A stretch of DNA of 64,000 bases, taken from Pyrocephalus nanus. Taxonomy: Eukaryota; Chordata; Aves; Passeriformes; Tyrannidae. Below, piece after piece: positions 1-11,171 of this stretch. Positions within the stretch are counted from its first letter, which is position 1, and each line of letters opens with the position of its first letter. The stretch covers positions 5,520,001 to 5,584,000 of the forward strand of contig CM076264.1 of assembly GCA_038380795.1 (NCBI GenBank), given 5' to 3'. The notes under the pieces were generated by a model. It worked only from the letters and a program-made list of their open reading frames with translations. It was not told the DNA's origin and made no database searches. The position numbers and the translations under genes are program-made.

Positions 1-715
1 GTATCTTTATAGCTTCTAAACGTGTCTTCTCCCAAATGTAATTAGCTTACTGTGCTTCTTTAGAAATGTATTACAAGTTATAATCAACCATCAACTTTAA
101 AAAACATATCCATATGCAGTCTTTCTCTTGACTGATTGGATTTCTCTGGAATGACTTTTGCTCTCCAACACTTGAACAAGAGCTACCACAGTGACAGTCT
201 TTGTGCAAGCTGACTGTCTGTGGACGCTGAATAAGCAACAAAGCCTTTTTTTCCATGTTTCTCATGGATGGGAGCGTTTTGGGGGTTTATTCTGGTGTAT
301 GTGGTACTGTCAATCTTGTTTCATAAAAAAATAGCCAAACATAAGCAACCCACCTTAAAGCTCACTCATGCCAAGGACTCTATGCAGTAAATATGTAATT
401 CAGAAGGTTTAGTGTTTTATTCTAGCCCTGGTTTTTAAGGTGATGGTTTGTCCAGTGGTATAACCAGAATACTGATGAGGGCCAATGAATGTTCACGAAC
501 CTGTAGAATATCTACAACCACAAAACTGAAGTGTTGTTTTGTCCATAATGGCTTCAACTTTTTTAATGTATACATGGCAAGATGAAGACTGGCTGATTTT
601 TATATTCCCCCAAGAGAATTAAGTTGTAAAGCATCAGTCCAGGTGTGCAGAGAAGGCCTAATAGGTCTGGTACCACTATAGCTGACAACTCTATGCATAG
701 GTAACTTTGATATAA

Positions 716-808
716 GTTTTGTTTATTTTTTTGTTTGGTTTTGTTTGTTGGTTTTGGTTTAGGGGTTTTTTGTTGTGTTTGGTTTTTTTTTTTTTTTTTT
801 TTTTTTTG
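716..808. repeat. T/G-only low-complexity tract ending in a T25 run
   Basis: This tract of about 93 nt is nearly free of A and C, with TTTGGTTTTGTTTGTTGG-type units followed by 25 consecutive T (783-807). It gives a spurious lysine-rich open frame on the minus strand. Confidence 0.9.
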
Positions 809-2400
809 CGATAAAAGCATGAATATTGTGTATTTTCTTTAATCTACATGATCCTCCTTCCCTGCCTGCCACGCTCTCTGCCCTGATGCCAGAAATCATC
901 TTAATTGTGCTGTGGCGTTTGAGTGAATCACTAAACACAGAGAGCCACCCAGCATTAAATCTGCTGTCTGAGATTGGTGAAGAGCAGCAGTAGTTAGAAA
1001 GTTAATAGGTCTTTTGACTAATGTAGACTTGAAGAATGGGTTTGGGTGACAGATACCTGGTGTGAAATAGAGATATTTACAGCTTTGAAACAGTGGCTAG
1101 GCTTTGTCTTGCCAGCAGGCAGCATAAAAGAAGAGCAGGCTTGCATGAAACCACTTGCTCCAGAACTGAATTAATCCTTGTCCTTGAGAAACAGTGTGAT
1201 TATTTTTGTCCCTAAATTCTGACACTAATTTTTTTTTTTTTACTAATATGAGATACATTGAAAAGATCCACTTAGTGTTCTAACTGAAAAAGAAAGTCTG
1301 TTTCAAGTATTTCTCATCCTTCCCTGGGGTTTGCCCTGGAGGATCAGACTATAGATCCACTGACTGCACAGCTCCCAGGGCTGTATGTAAGTGCTTTCTG
1401 AACTGAGGGTCCAAGGACAGAGCTTTGCAATGGCAAGACTTTGAGAATCCCTTGTTGAACCCAAAGCAGCTGACACACCTTGAAACTGGAGGGTTTTCAG
1501 CAAAGCAACAGCAAAGAAAGTTTAGTAAATGAAGAAGTTTATTTACAATTTGTGGCTTATTTATTTTAGAAGTCACTTTTGTGTATGTTTGTGTGCTTGT
1601 TATTACTATATGGACAGAAAAGCATGTGTGGAGGGGTGTGTCACAAAAGTGCAAGTAGTAAGGTAAAGCTTTTTTTTGGCTAACAAATATCTGAGATTTG
1701 TAAAGAAAACCCAAGTGCTTCTTCCACTGTATTTTACAGCTAAATGGTATAATTTTGGATGTAATTATTAAATTTGAAAGCTTTTTTAAATTTTTATTTT
1801 GGACTTTCATACAATTTCTGTGTAATCTACAGTGACAAACCACATCTATTGTGTGAATATGTTTTGTGATCAGTCTTAGCTTTTCCCCCTCTTATGTTAA
1901 TCATTAGGTGTTGCACTGTTGATCTCAGATTAAAAAAAAATAATGTAGCTGTCTTGGAGGGAGCCCCTCTACTTGCCATTTTATACTTTCCTAAGTATTT
2001 TTGCTTGGAAAAAAACCCTCAGCAGTTGCTTAAACTCCTTGACTCTCTAACATAAATTCTCTTTTATCCTCTTCAGGCAGGGCTGAGGGTTTCACCACCG
2101 TGATTTTATATTTAATATAGAATGACTAATGCATATTGACATCACTTGTACACCACATGACTTTACTAAGGCCTGCCTCCCAAAACAGTGATCCTACGCT
2201 GTGGGATATTTTGGGTGGTCGTATGTTGTACCCTGTTTTGTGTCTAGCATCAGTAATAGGAACCCAGGGACAATACCTCATCTTCTGTGCTGTGTTACCA
2301 GGGATTAAATGGAATTAGACGGGATCTCTACTTTGCATGTTTAACCCTTCAGTGGATTAGCCCTTGAAAACCATGAGTTTGCTCGTAACCAATGTTCCCT

Positions 2401-2440
2401 ATATATCTATATCTATATATCTTTTTATATCTCATATATA
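2401..2440. repeat. (ATCT/AT)n microsatellite
   Basis: ATATATCTATATCTATATAT is followed by CTTTTTATATCTCATATATA, an imperfect AT-rich microsatellite. Confidence 0.8.
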
Positions 2441-5400
2441 GTGACATACGTATGCCAAGTGAGAGGTAACAGTTTGGGAGGTGAGCTACTTGTTCAGTTA
2501 AACATCTTTCATATATTTTAAATAGGTTCTTACTTTCCAAGGAAAGGAGAAGAAGGGTGCAAATGAATAAAGTGTATAAACTTTAAGTGAAAGATTTAGT
2601 GGTGGTACTGATTTGAAAATTTAAATGCTTGGAGAGGCAGATCAGTGATCCTTGCTTTTTACCTGTAAATGTTAATGTCCTCTCAAAAGAGGGGGCGATT
2701 GTCTTTGTTCTCAGACAGGGAAATGTGAGACACTGAGTTTTCTTTTGCACTTGTAGGTTTGTAGCTGCATCTCGTGAGTGCTTCATGACTGACACTATTG
2801 GGAAGCTTGGACTTCCAAGCTGGGGAAGTGTTCATTGTTTATTTAGGCAAGATGGGGGGTTTTTAGATTATGCTTACTGCTGGCTTAATTAATGGGAAGA
2901 CAGGCAGAATGAATGGCCCCGTCCTCCTGCAAAGACAATCATAGGACATTTTGCCTTGACTCAGTGTGAACTGCAGCCATGGCCATAAAGCCACGATTGC
3001 ATGGTGTAAGCAGTTGATGTGGAGGCTTTTGTCTCAGCTTGGCCTGCAACCTGTGGCTGAGCTAGCTCTGTGTTCCTCCTGCATCCTGCAGGTCCTTGCT
3101 GGACCTGGGAGTGAGGTGGAGGTGCAGGGCTCCAGAAACCTGGGCTAAGAAGGGGAATATGCTGGCTAAGGAGGAACGACAGAAAACATTGCAGGACAGG
3201 CAGCCTGAGCCATAGAAGCACGATGCATCCCTTGTGATGCTTGGGCTGGGTATGTCTTCAGGGATGTGGTGGTAGACTCAACATCCGTTTCAGAGAGGAA
3301 AAAGGGTGGACTGGTGGGGGCGAAACACTGAAGGTGCTACTTTTCTTACCAAGCTGGCTAACGGAAGGCTTTAAATTTAGTAAAGGGAATTTGAAACCCA
3401 CTTCAGAGAGGTCTTATCACTTACCAGTACAAAGAAGAACAATGGGGTACTCCTTCTATTCATACTATTTATAAATTGGTTTATTCTTTAACGATACACG
3501 ACACATGAATTGTTGCTTGACAAAGGAAACTGCTTATGAAACCCTGGAGTAAACAATGAAAATCTGCTGCCTTGTCCCAGCTCCAAAGCCAGTTTTTTTT
3601 TCTTCCTCCAGCTGATTTATTATTTAAGTTACTGCTGTCACTTGCATGATCTGAAAGAGGATCCCTAAGCTTTCCGTGAACTAGAGGGGGAGATGGATGT
3701 GCCTTATGTGGAAAATTATTCAAAACTAATTTGTGTGTTTCGGTTTAAATTTGTCTCTCTTTTCATCCTCTCTAATTTCTTTAATGATTCTGCCTTGCTA
3801 CGTGTTCTTAATATCTAGAATTTCTCATTTCTTTGCTATTTTAGCAGCCTCTGGGTATTTTTGTGTGTGAGGTCACTTCATAATTTTTATGTTAAAAATC
3901 ACTAGACTTTTAAAAACAACATTCTTTATTACGGAAAATATTATTTTTCATGCGTCTCTAATGCAAGCACTAGAAATAATAGCCAAAAAAGCTGAGCAAA
4001 ATTTTCATGTGCTTATTTTATTTAAGTGTTAAATTCTTCATACAAATCTCTAAATGATTCTTGGGTTCTGTCGATGTTAATAAGAGAGTCCTTTTCCATG
4101 TAAAATGATACCCTCAGAGCTGCTGGAGTGCAGGTTTCTTTCTGTGGATTAGTGTTAGGTGAAGCAATCGGTGGCTGTTCATCTAGAAGGGCTCCAGAAG
4201 TTGGTCACCAAAGGCTGCTCACCCTCCAGGTGTCTCCAGTTCTCACCAGTAGCTTTACTGGGGCAAGACTGTGTTGTCGTTGTCATCCGAAATCTTTGCT
4301 ATTGTCTTGTCCTGTTTCCTGTGCGTATCTTGAACTCTGAGACTGCATCTCATCAAAGGATGCTCTCACCCTTTTGACTGGCAGAAGGAGGCTCCAGATG
4401 TTCCCATGGTCTCATAGGAGTCTTTTCAGAGGTTGGATTTTGTCTCTCTACTCCAAGGGCCACTTCCCACCTCTCCAGTAGCAAGGTGCCTGTTCAATTT
4501 ATATCAAGCCCTCAGCGTGACATAGTTCTGCTGGTACAGTTTGTTTTAACTGTGTCTAGACTAGGGGGTAGCATTACTGTTAACTCAGTTGGGTTTCTTA
4601 CCCCTCTGTAATTGTGTCTGTGCAAAACCTGTGTGTAGACAAGCCCTAATGCTCTCGGGTTCTAATTAGAAAAGGAATTTATGGTGACTAAAATATAAGT
4701 AAAACAAAGAGTTTTCCTAACACATTCCTGCAGTCTGGAAAAGTGATGCCAGATCAGAATGGTGCATCAGTACCGTACTGATTTGTTTCAGTAAATTTAT
4801 AGCCTGGCTTTGCTTTGCCAAGAATAATACCAGATATGTTATAGAAACTGTGTCTTTGTTTTACTGTGATGTTTCTCTCTATTCTAATAAATCTTATTTT
4901 TAATTAGACCCTCAGTCTAGACTGTCAGGCAGGTTTGTTTTTATAGTGATCTATTTTTGTTTACTTCCTCAGAGCAAAAACATACCAAAAGGACAGTAGA
5001 ACAGATGGAAAGTGATAGCCATGATCACACTGTAAAAATACATAGAGTGGCATTAGTTAATGCAAAAGAATTTCAAAGAGCCTATTATGAAGTGGTAATT
5101 TATGTGCCAACAGCTATGCAAAAAGTAATGAAAACAAGCATTTGCCTTAGCATTTCATGTTCTGCAGCCCTTGCACATACAAACTGTTGTTAGTAGGCTG
5201 TTGCTTGTATTGACACAGTGATCTTATTTGTGTAAGAGTTCTACTATATTTAATGCTGCCATCCAGACCTAGAGACAGAGACATGCTCACGTTGAAAACA
5301 TTCAGAAGCCTCCTAGACTCAGACAGGTGGAAGGAGCTTCAGGGGCTCCTTTGGAAGAAGAGCATCTTCTTGCAGTGCATCACCTTCCCCCCTCTACACT

Positions 5401-6010
5401 CTGGCCTAGAGGTGGCATCATCCCATAGCTAAATTTGGGTTCCCTGCAGTGGCCATGTTGATGGAAGATAACTCTTAAGAGACCTGGAAAGTTGTTTTGA
5501 ATCCTCTGATAGAGCTGAAACACAAAGATGGGGTTTTTCTCGCAGATCTTTAAGAGAAATGAATGGAAATCACTTTGAGATGTGCCATAGGGCCAGTATG
5601 GGAAGGATCATCAGCCTTAACGCAAAATTGTAACTCTCTTGATTACATATATGTGCATTTTCCAGCCTCATGCCTGGCTGTGGTCTTCTAAATATGCATG
5701 TACAGGCATGTGTCAAAATAATTCTCACTCCAGCCACTCAGTTGATTGTGTTTGGAAAATGACCAAACTGGATAAAGCAATGTTGTGGTTTTCTCTGTAG
5801 GATCTGCCTGTGCCATTTTTGGTTCTCACTGGGTACCTCTCTGGAACACTCCCAAGCAGGAGGCAAGCCCCAACTTGCCATTATGAGCAGAGAAGGTGTG
5901 GGAAGCATGGCAGTGGGACTCTTTGTGTTAGTTTTGAGGAGATTCAGAAGGGAAGTAAGAAGAACCCACTTGTTTATTCCATAGTACATGTGATACCAGA
6001 TCCATGATGA

Positions 6011-6177
6011 AGGTTCCTATCACTCCATGTCCTTGTAAAAAGTCCCTTTCCAGCTCTGCATAGCCCCTTTACGTGCTCAAAGGTATCCCCACAGCCTTCT
6101 GCACTCCAGGCTGAACAACCCCAGGTCTCTCAGCCTGTCTCTGTAGGAGAGGTGCTCCAGCCCTCCTGTCATCGTTC
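6011..6177 (-). mobile_element. CR1 retrotransposon fragment
   Basis: The + strand reads as the complement of the CR1 3' region. It includes AGGCTGAACAACCCCAG, CTCTCAGCCTGTCT and GTAGGAGAGGTGCTCCAGCC, blocks that are highly repeated in bird genomes. The terminal octamer part is missing here, so this is an internal fragment truncated at both ends. Confidence 0.85.
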
Positions 6178-7888
6178 TTATTTAGTTCTGTGGGAACAGC
6201 ACTGATAAAACTGACGAGCTGGAGACTTTGTGTTTTACAAGTTAGTCTTGACTCATTTCCAGGCCCTTAGTTGGATCTATCTTTTATGGGGCATCTTAAT
6301 ACTACAAGAACATAACTGTGTCTGTCGCTGATGGGGACGAAGAGGGGATTTATGAGCTGTGTTATGAGAGCGACCGCTTTTGGAGGCTTCCATCATGGTG
6401 TCATGACTCATTCCTGTGTTCTGTCCTGGAGAGCAGAGCTGGACCAGTGCTGGAGCACCCATGATGTGCATGTCCTGCCTTTGGGAGCCCGGCCTGCAGT
6501 CCTGCCAGGGGCTCTCTGTCAGGCATCAGGTGTTGAGCTTCTCTGGGCTGATGCATAACTGTGCTCTGACACTGCTGCTGATGCGGTTTAACACCTACTA
6601 TGAAGCAAAGAATGAACAAAAGACCACTTTCCACCCAATGAGTTTTGCTAATGAGTGTTACTTTTTGGTTATAAAAGAAATTTTTTCCTTCAGGATTCAT
6701 TTGGAGATATATTCATTTTTAATGCTTCTGAAGCATTTTCAAGATGTTTTTGTTTAAAATATGAATGAGTAAAACATTAACTTCAGATTTTAGACAATTG
6801 CTCTATATCTAGTCCTCTTTGGGTTTTAAAGCGAACATTTCAGTTTTGGTAGCTGCAGTGTTTCTTGAAATATAATCCAGGAGAAGAGTATTAGTTCTAA
6901 GAATGTATGTGGCATTTCACCTACACAAACTGAAGTCCTCTTTTTAAGCTATGAACAGAATTTATATCCTCCTTGGACCAAATTAATTTAAAAAGCATCC
7001 AACACTAGATAGCGCTGAATTACACAGAGCGATGGTAATTGGCTATGAAAACAAGAATTTGTTATGTAGCATCCTGAAGCAGCTGGAGAGAAAAAAACCC
7101 CCAAGTTTACATCACAGGGCATATGTGTATATTAAGATTGAAGAAACACTACTTTAAGCTGGAGCAGTAGATTTGCCATAGGCACTGTGCATGGGGAAAT
7201 ATGTGACTCTATTTCCCCTGCAGTGTACTAGGAGACAAATTGTTCCTTGGAGAGCTAGAGAGAGAACTGAGTTGAGGGCTTTTCATGTCAACTCCTTTTT
7301 GGATCATTTTTGATAAATTAGGAGAATTCTTCTTAAATAGTTCAGAGGAATAAATAAGATGCCAGAGCCATGTTGCATCTGTACTGTATGTGTTTAAAGC
7401 TTGAATTTTCCATAGGGGTTTTCTTCTATGATATAACACTTCAGGTTTCCTGGTGTTTTCTCCATTTCTCATTCTTTATTCTTTCCAATACAACATATCT
7501 TCTTAATCTGTCAAAATGTCATGCTTCTTGAAATGTTGAAGATGTGTTGCAATTACAAGGCTGTTTAGAAACAGAAGGCAAACTTAATAGTTTATTGCAC
7601 TGTTATTCTTTCAAGACCTACATTTCTCTGTGTATTTAAATGACTCTTTCTCTGAACATGATTCTATTCCCTTTGAAATTTGCTTAATAAAGTTTTTATG
7701 CCCGTCTGCTTTGAGAAAAGAATTTGAACCTTTATGATTTCAGTGAACAAATTTAATGAAAATCCAGATTTTTAATCCCAGTAGGGTCATGTCAGATTGT
7801 CTAGAAACTAATTTATGGCATTGTTGATTTTCTTTCCACTGTTTTCTTTCACTAACAGTTCTCTTAACTGCTGTGAGGAATTAGCTTG

Positions 7889-7917
7889 TTTTATTTTATT
7901 TTATTTTTATATATAAA
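7889..7917. repeat. (TTTTA)n microsatellite
   Basis: About four TTTTA units run into TATATATAAA. Confidence 0.85.
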
Positions 7918-8786
7918 TTTCTTAACTCCAGATAATTCCTGTGGTCAGCACTGAGAGTTGTGTGGATTTTCGACATCTGTTTACTCTTTGGGCCAAGTTA
8001 TCAAGTGGGGTTGGAGTTACTCAGAATAAGGTTAAGTGATTGTGTTGAGATCGTAATTAATTAAACATATGCTCCAATACCTTATCATTTCAAGCTCTGT
8101 CATCAACAGACTGACCCTCATGCTGGTGGAAAGGGGAGGAAGAGGGAGGGGACTTTTTTTTGCAGGGAAGGATGATATTGGGTAGGAGCAAGCTGCGCAC
8201 ATGCCTGCCAAAATTCTTGGATCAGGCTAAAGGAACACAGATGGCTGAGGCTGATAAAGGTGTCTCTTATTGTGCTTTTTTTTTTTTTTTTTTCTTCTCC
8301 ACAGTACTGTTTTGAGCTTGTGTGCAAGAGACGGGTAAGAAGGGAGGAAGACAACTATATGAATATGTTTATTTTGATACATTTTACAGCATAAGAAAGG
8401 ACTTGTGTAAAGTCAATACTCCTTCTCGGTAGGATGCCAAAGGCTGGAGCTAAGCCCTCCTTTTAGGTTTCTGTAACAAATGAACAATAATGTGTCCTCA
8501 GGGATTTATGTCATGCTGTCCAACCTTCAGTTCTTATCTGCTAATAGAAAAATCCCAGTTCACTGCTGAAAGTAGCTCCTAAAAATTGGTCCAAGAAGCC
8601 TTGAAAGCACATGGTTGCCCCTGCTCATAACCAATCTCAGTATTAGCTCTCCTCTTACATGGCCCCTTCTCGTCTTCTTGGTCCCTAGGTCACTTATTGC
8701 TAGAATTATTATATTTATTACCATGCTTTATGATGTGTGTGCATATAAACATCAGTTATGTTTGTGTATATACAAGCCTCATGTGG

Positions 8787-8814
8787 ATATGTGTATGTAT
8801 ACACACATATGTAC
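8787..8814. repeat. Alternating purine-pyrimidine microsatellite
   Basis: The 28 consecutive bases alternate strictly purine-pyrimidine (AT, GT and AC steps). The tract is also a near-palindrome with 8-bp arms around GTATAC. See findings for its structural meaning. Confidence 0.85.
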
Positions 8815-9563
8815 CACTAATGTCTTGTCCTCCAAGAAGGCAGTGCCCAAGTCTGCTTCCAGTTTGCTTGGAGGAGGAAGCCAAGCCACTGCAGGGCAGG
8901 AATGTGTAGGGGAAGAGCGAGTCCCACAGACTCTCCATCTGAGCAAAGTCCAGTTCTTCTTAGCGTTTGTTATTTATTGTTCTAGAAATTAACTGGTCAC
9001 TGCTATCTAAAAAGTCTGAACTTGAAAGCTGCTTGCAGAAATAAATTGCTGTCACCAGATGCAGTCGTGGTTCCAAGTCTGTCAGATCTGTTCCACCCAT
9101 GAGCAACACCATCCATCAGGGCAGGGCTGAGGAGAAGGGAGTAGAAGCAAGACCTTTTTTTCCTCTGTCTATTTAAAGCAAAGTCTTAAAGGGGCAGTTT
9201 CATTTAGAGGGCCTTAAGATTCTTGTCTTGGCAGTAATGTTCTCCTGCTTGTGACAGCTGGAAATCCGCAGGATGTTCTTGCTGGTGTACATGAAAGAAA
9301 AATGGTACTTGAGACTTCACGCTAGGGCAGATAAAATTTCATTTTGGATAGCTTTTTCAATTTGCAGTCATTAGGTTGAAATATTGCTGTTTTTTTTTTT
9401 TAGAAACTAAGAGATTAAAAGTCTAGTTGCAAAGCTGTACTCCTAATGGTGTAACTAAGTTTCATCCAAAACAAGGCTATTTGGTCTATTGTCTTCTAAA
9501 TAGTCTTTGTCCTTCCTTGATCATCCCATATGTATATGTTTTAAAACAGACATAGAAATGCGA

Positions 9564-9587
9564 TTTTTTTTTTTTTTTTTTTTTTTT
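9564..9587. repeat. Poly(T) 24-mer
   Basis: An uninterrupted T run with no recognised retroelement body on either side. Its length is unreliable in most sequencing methods. Confidence 0.9.
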
Positions 9588-9799
9588 GGGGTCCAGTAAA
9601 GCTACCCAAAACTAATGGAGAGAGAGAAGGTTTCATTCTGAGATTCAGTGCTATAAAAATGAATATGCTTTTCTGATGCCATGAGGTCTCACATGTGCAA
9701 ACAGTCTCTTCTATAAATACATTGTAATATTATGAATATTAATTGTGGCTACCACTACACAAATAGAAAAATAAATGCAGCCCAGCTACATTCCCCCTT

Positions 9800-9818
9800 A
9801 AAAAAAAAAAAAAAAAAA
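9800..9818. repeat. Poly(A) 19-mer
   Basis: An uninterrupted A run following ATTCCCCCTT, with no SINE or LINE body recognised upstream. Confidence 0.9.
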
Positions 9819-10613
9819 GGCTCTTTGTGTGAACAGGAAAATACTACTTTTTTTTTTTTTCTGTGAAAATATAACATTGTTATTACAGCTTTGGCTCTAT
9901 AAAGGATGAACGAGCATGAGAATCTGGATTATATAAAAGAAATTATTACTAAACAGTGGACTGGCTTTTTCAGTTATGCTAATTTTCCATCACTGTAACT
10001 ATATTCTATTTAGTTAAATTACTCTTAATTTACATTGGTATAACCAAGCAGAAAATGAGGCCCCGAGTACGTAAGAAGGACCTTCTCTTTGTGTACATTA
10101 AAATCTATATTGAAAGTGACACAGAGTAAACACTAAGCATCTAACAAAAAGCTTGCCCTTTGCCAAGGAAATAAGGAAATCAAGACGTTCTGTAGTCTAT
10201 AATTAGGCTCTTTACATGGCTGTAGCTCTGTAAAAAGGAATAGAGGACAATGGCATTAGCACAGTACTCCAAGGAAAAGAACTAGAGATAAATTATAGTG
10301 TGAAGTGGGCTACAGGGCAGCTTAATGGACAGCAGTTTTGTAGGAGCCTTGGTTGAGAAGTCAAACTCTAGAAATTACTTTGTAAACATACACATTGCTC
10401 ACTGCTCATATAATTCCAAAGGAGGTATAATCTTGTTTTAATTTAGAGGGCTTTCTGTTGTGTATTTTTGAAAGGACAAAAATTAGCTGCTTTATCCAAT
10501 CTAAGCCAAGGGTAGGGTGCTTGATGTCTATGTGTGCCTTGCTTAAAGTAAGCCACTGTAATTGAGATTTGGCTGAATTTGGGTAGTGAATCCCACAGCA
10601 GATGCAGGTGGGA

Positions 10614-10656
10614 ATAATGGGAATAAAAACCAGTTTATAATGGGAATAACAACCAG
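10614..10656. repeat. Two-copy tandem duplication, 23-bp period
   Basis: ATAATGGGAATAAAAACCAG at 10614-10633 recurs at 10637-10656 with one change (A to C), separated by TTT. Confidence 0.9.
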
Positions 10657-11157
10657 CAAATCCTTCTAGACTGCTTGAGAGCAGGTTGGTGGTCACAGGC
10701 TCACCTTTCTGTGGTCCCAAGTTCCCCTGCAGATGGAAAGGTATAAAGTAGAGTGTGTGAAATTCATTGGTTCGTAAATGCTTAAAGATGTTTACATGGC
10801 AGTGTCCTCCTTACAAGAAAGACAGTTTATTTATAGTTTCTTAATTTTCATTTAAGGGAGTTACATCGAGAAGAAAGAACTGCTTAATTGATTTTAATAT
10901 GATTGTAACACGTACCTGGCTGCTTGTGTATTTCTTCGTTTGAAAAGCAGAAGTCTGGTGTTTAGAATGAAGGATTCTGAAACAGAAATGGTGCGTTAGA
11001 TTTCCTTTGTGACTCCCACAGACATTGATTAATTGGGACAGTCAGCATGGCTTGCTTTTAGAAAGAAAAAGCTTAATGATTAACTAAATTCTTCTTCTGT
11101 CCCCCCCGCTGAGCTTATAAAATGGCTATAAAAGAATGTAGAAGAGAGACAGTGGGA

Positions 11158-11171
11158 GTTGTTGTTGTTGT
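11158..11171. repeat. (GTT)n microsatellite
   Basis: Four and a half GTT units; short. Confidence 0.8.

Larger units (their letters stand above)
1..6010. other. Intronic block before first CR1
   Basis: It contains the T/G tract at 716-808 and the AT microsatellite at 2401-2440. Apart from these I see only non-repetitive AT-rich sequence. The longest open frame (minus, 1349-1843) has no recognisable domain or codon bias. Confidence 0.7.

Noticed and set aside
1349..1843. Longest open frame in the window (164 codons, minus strand)
   Set aside because: No recognisable domain, low-complexity composition, no splice or conservation evidence, and it lies in AT-rich intron. Frames of this size are expected by chance in 64 kb.
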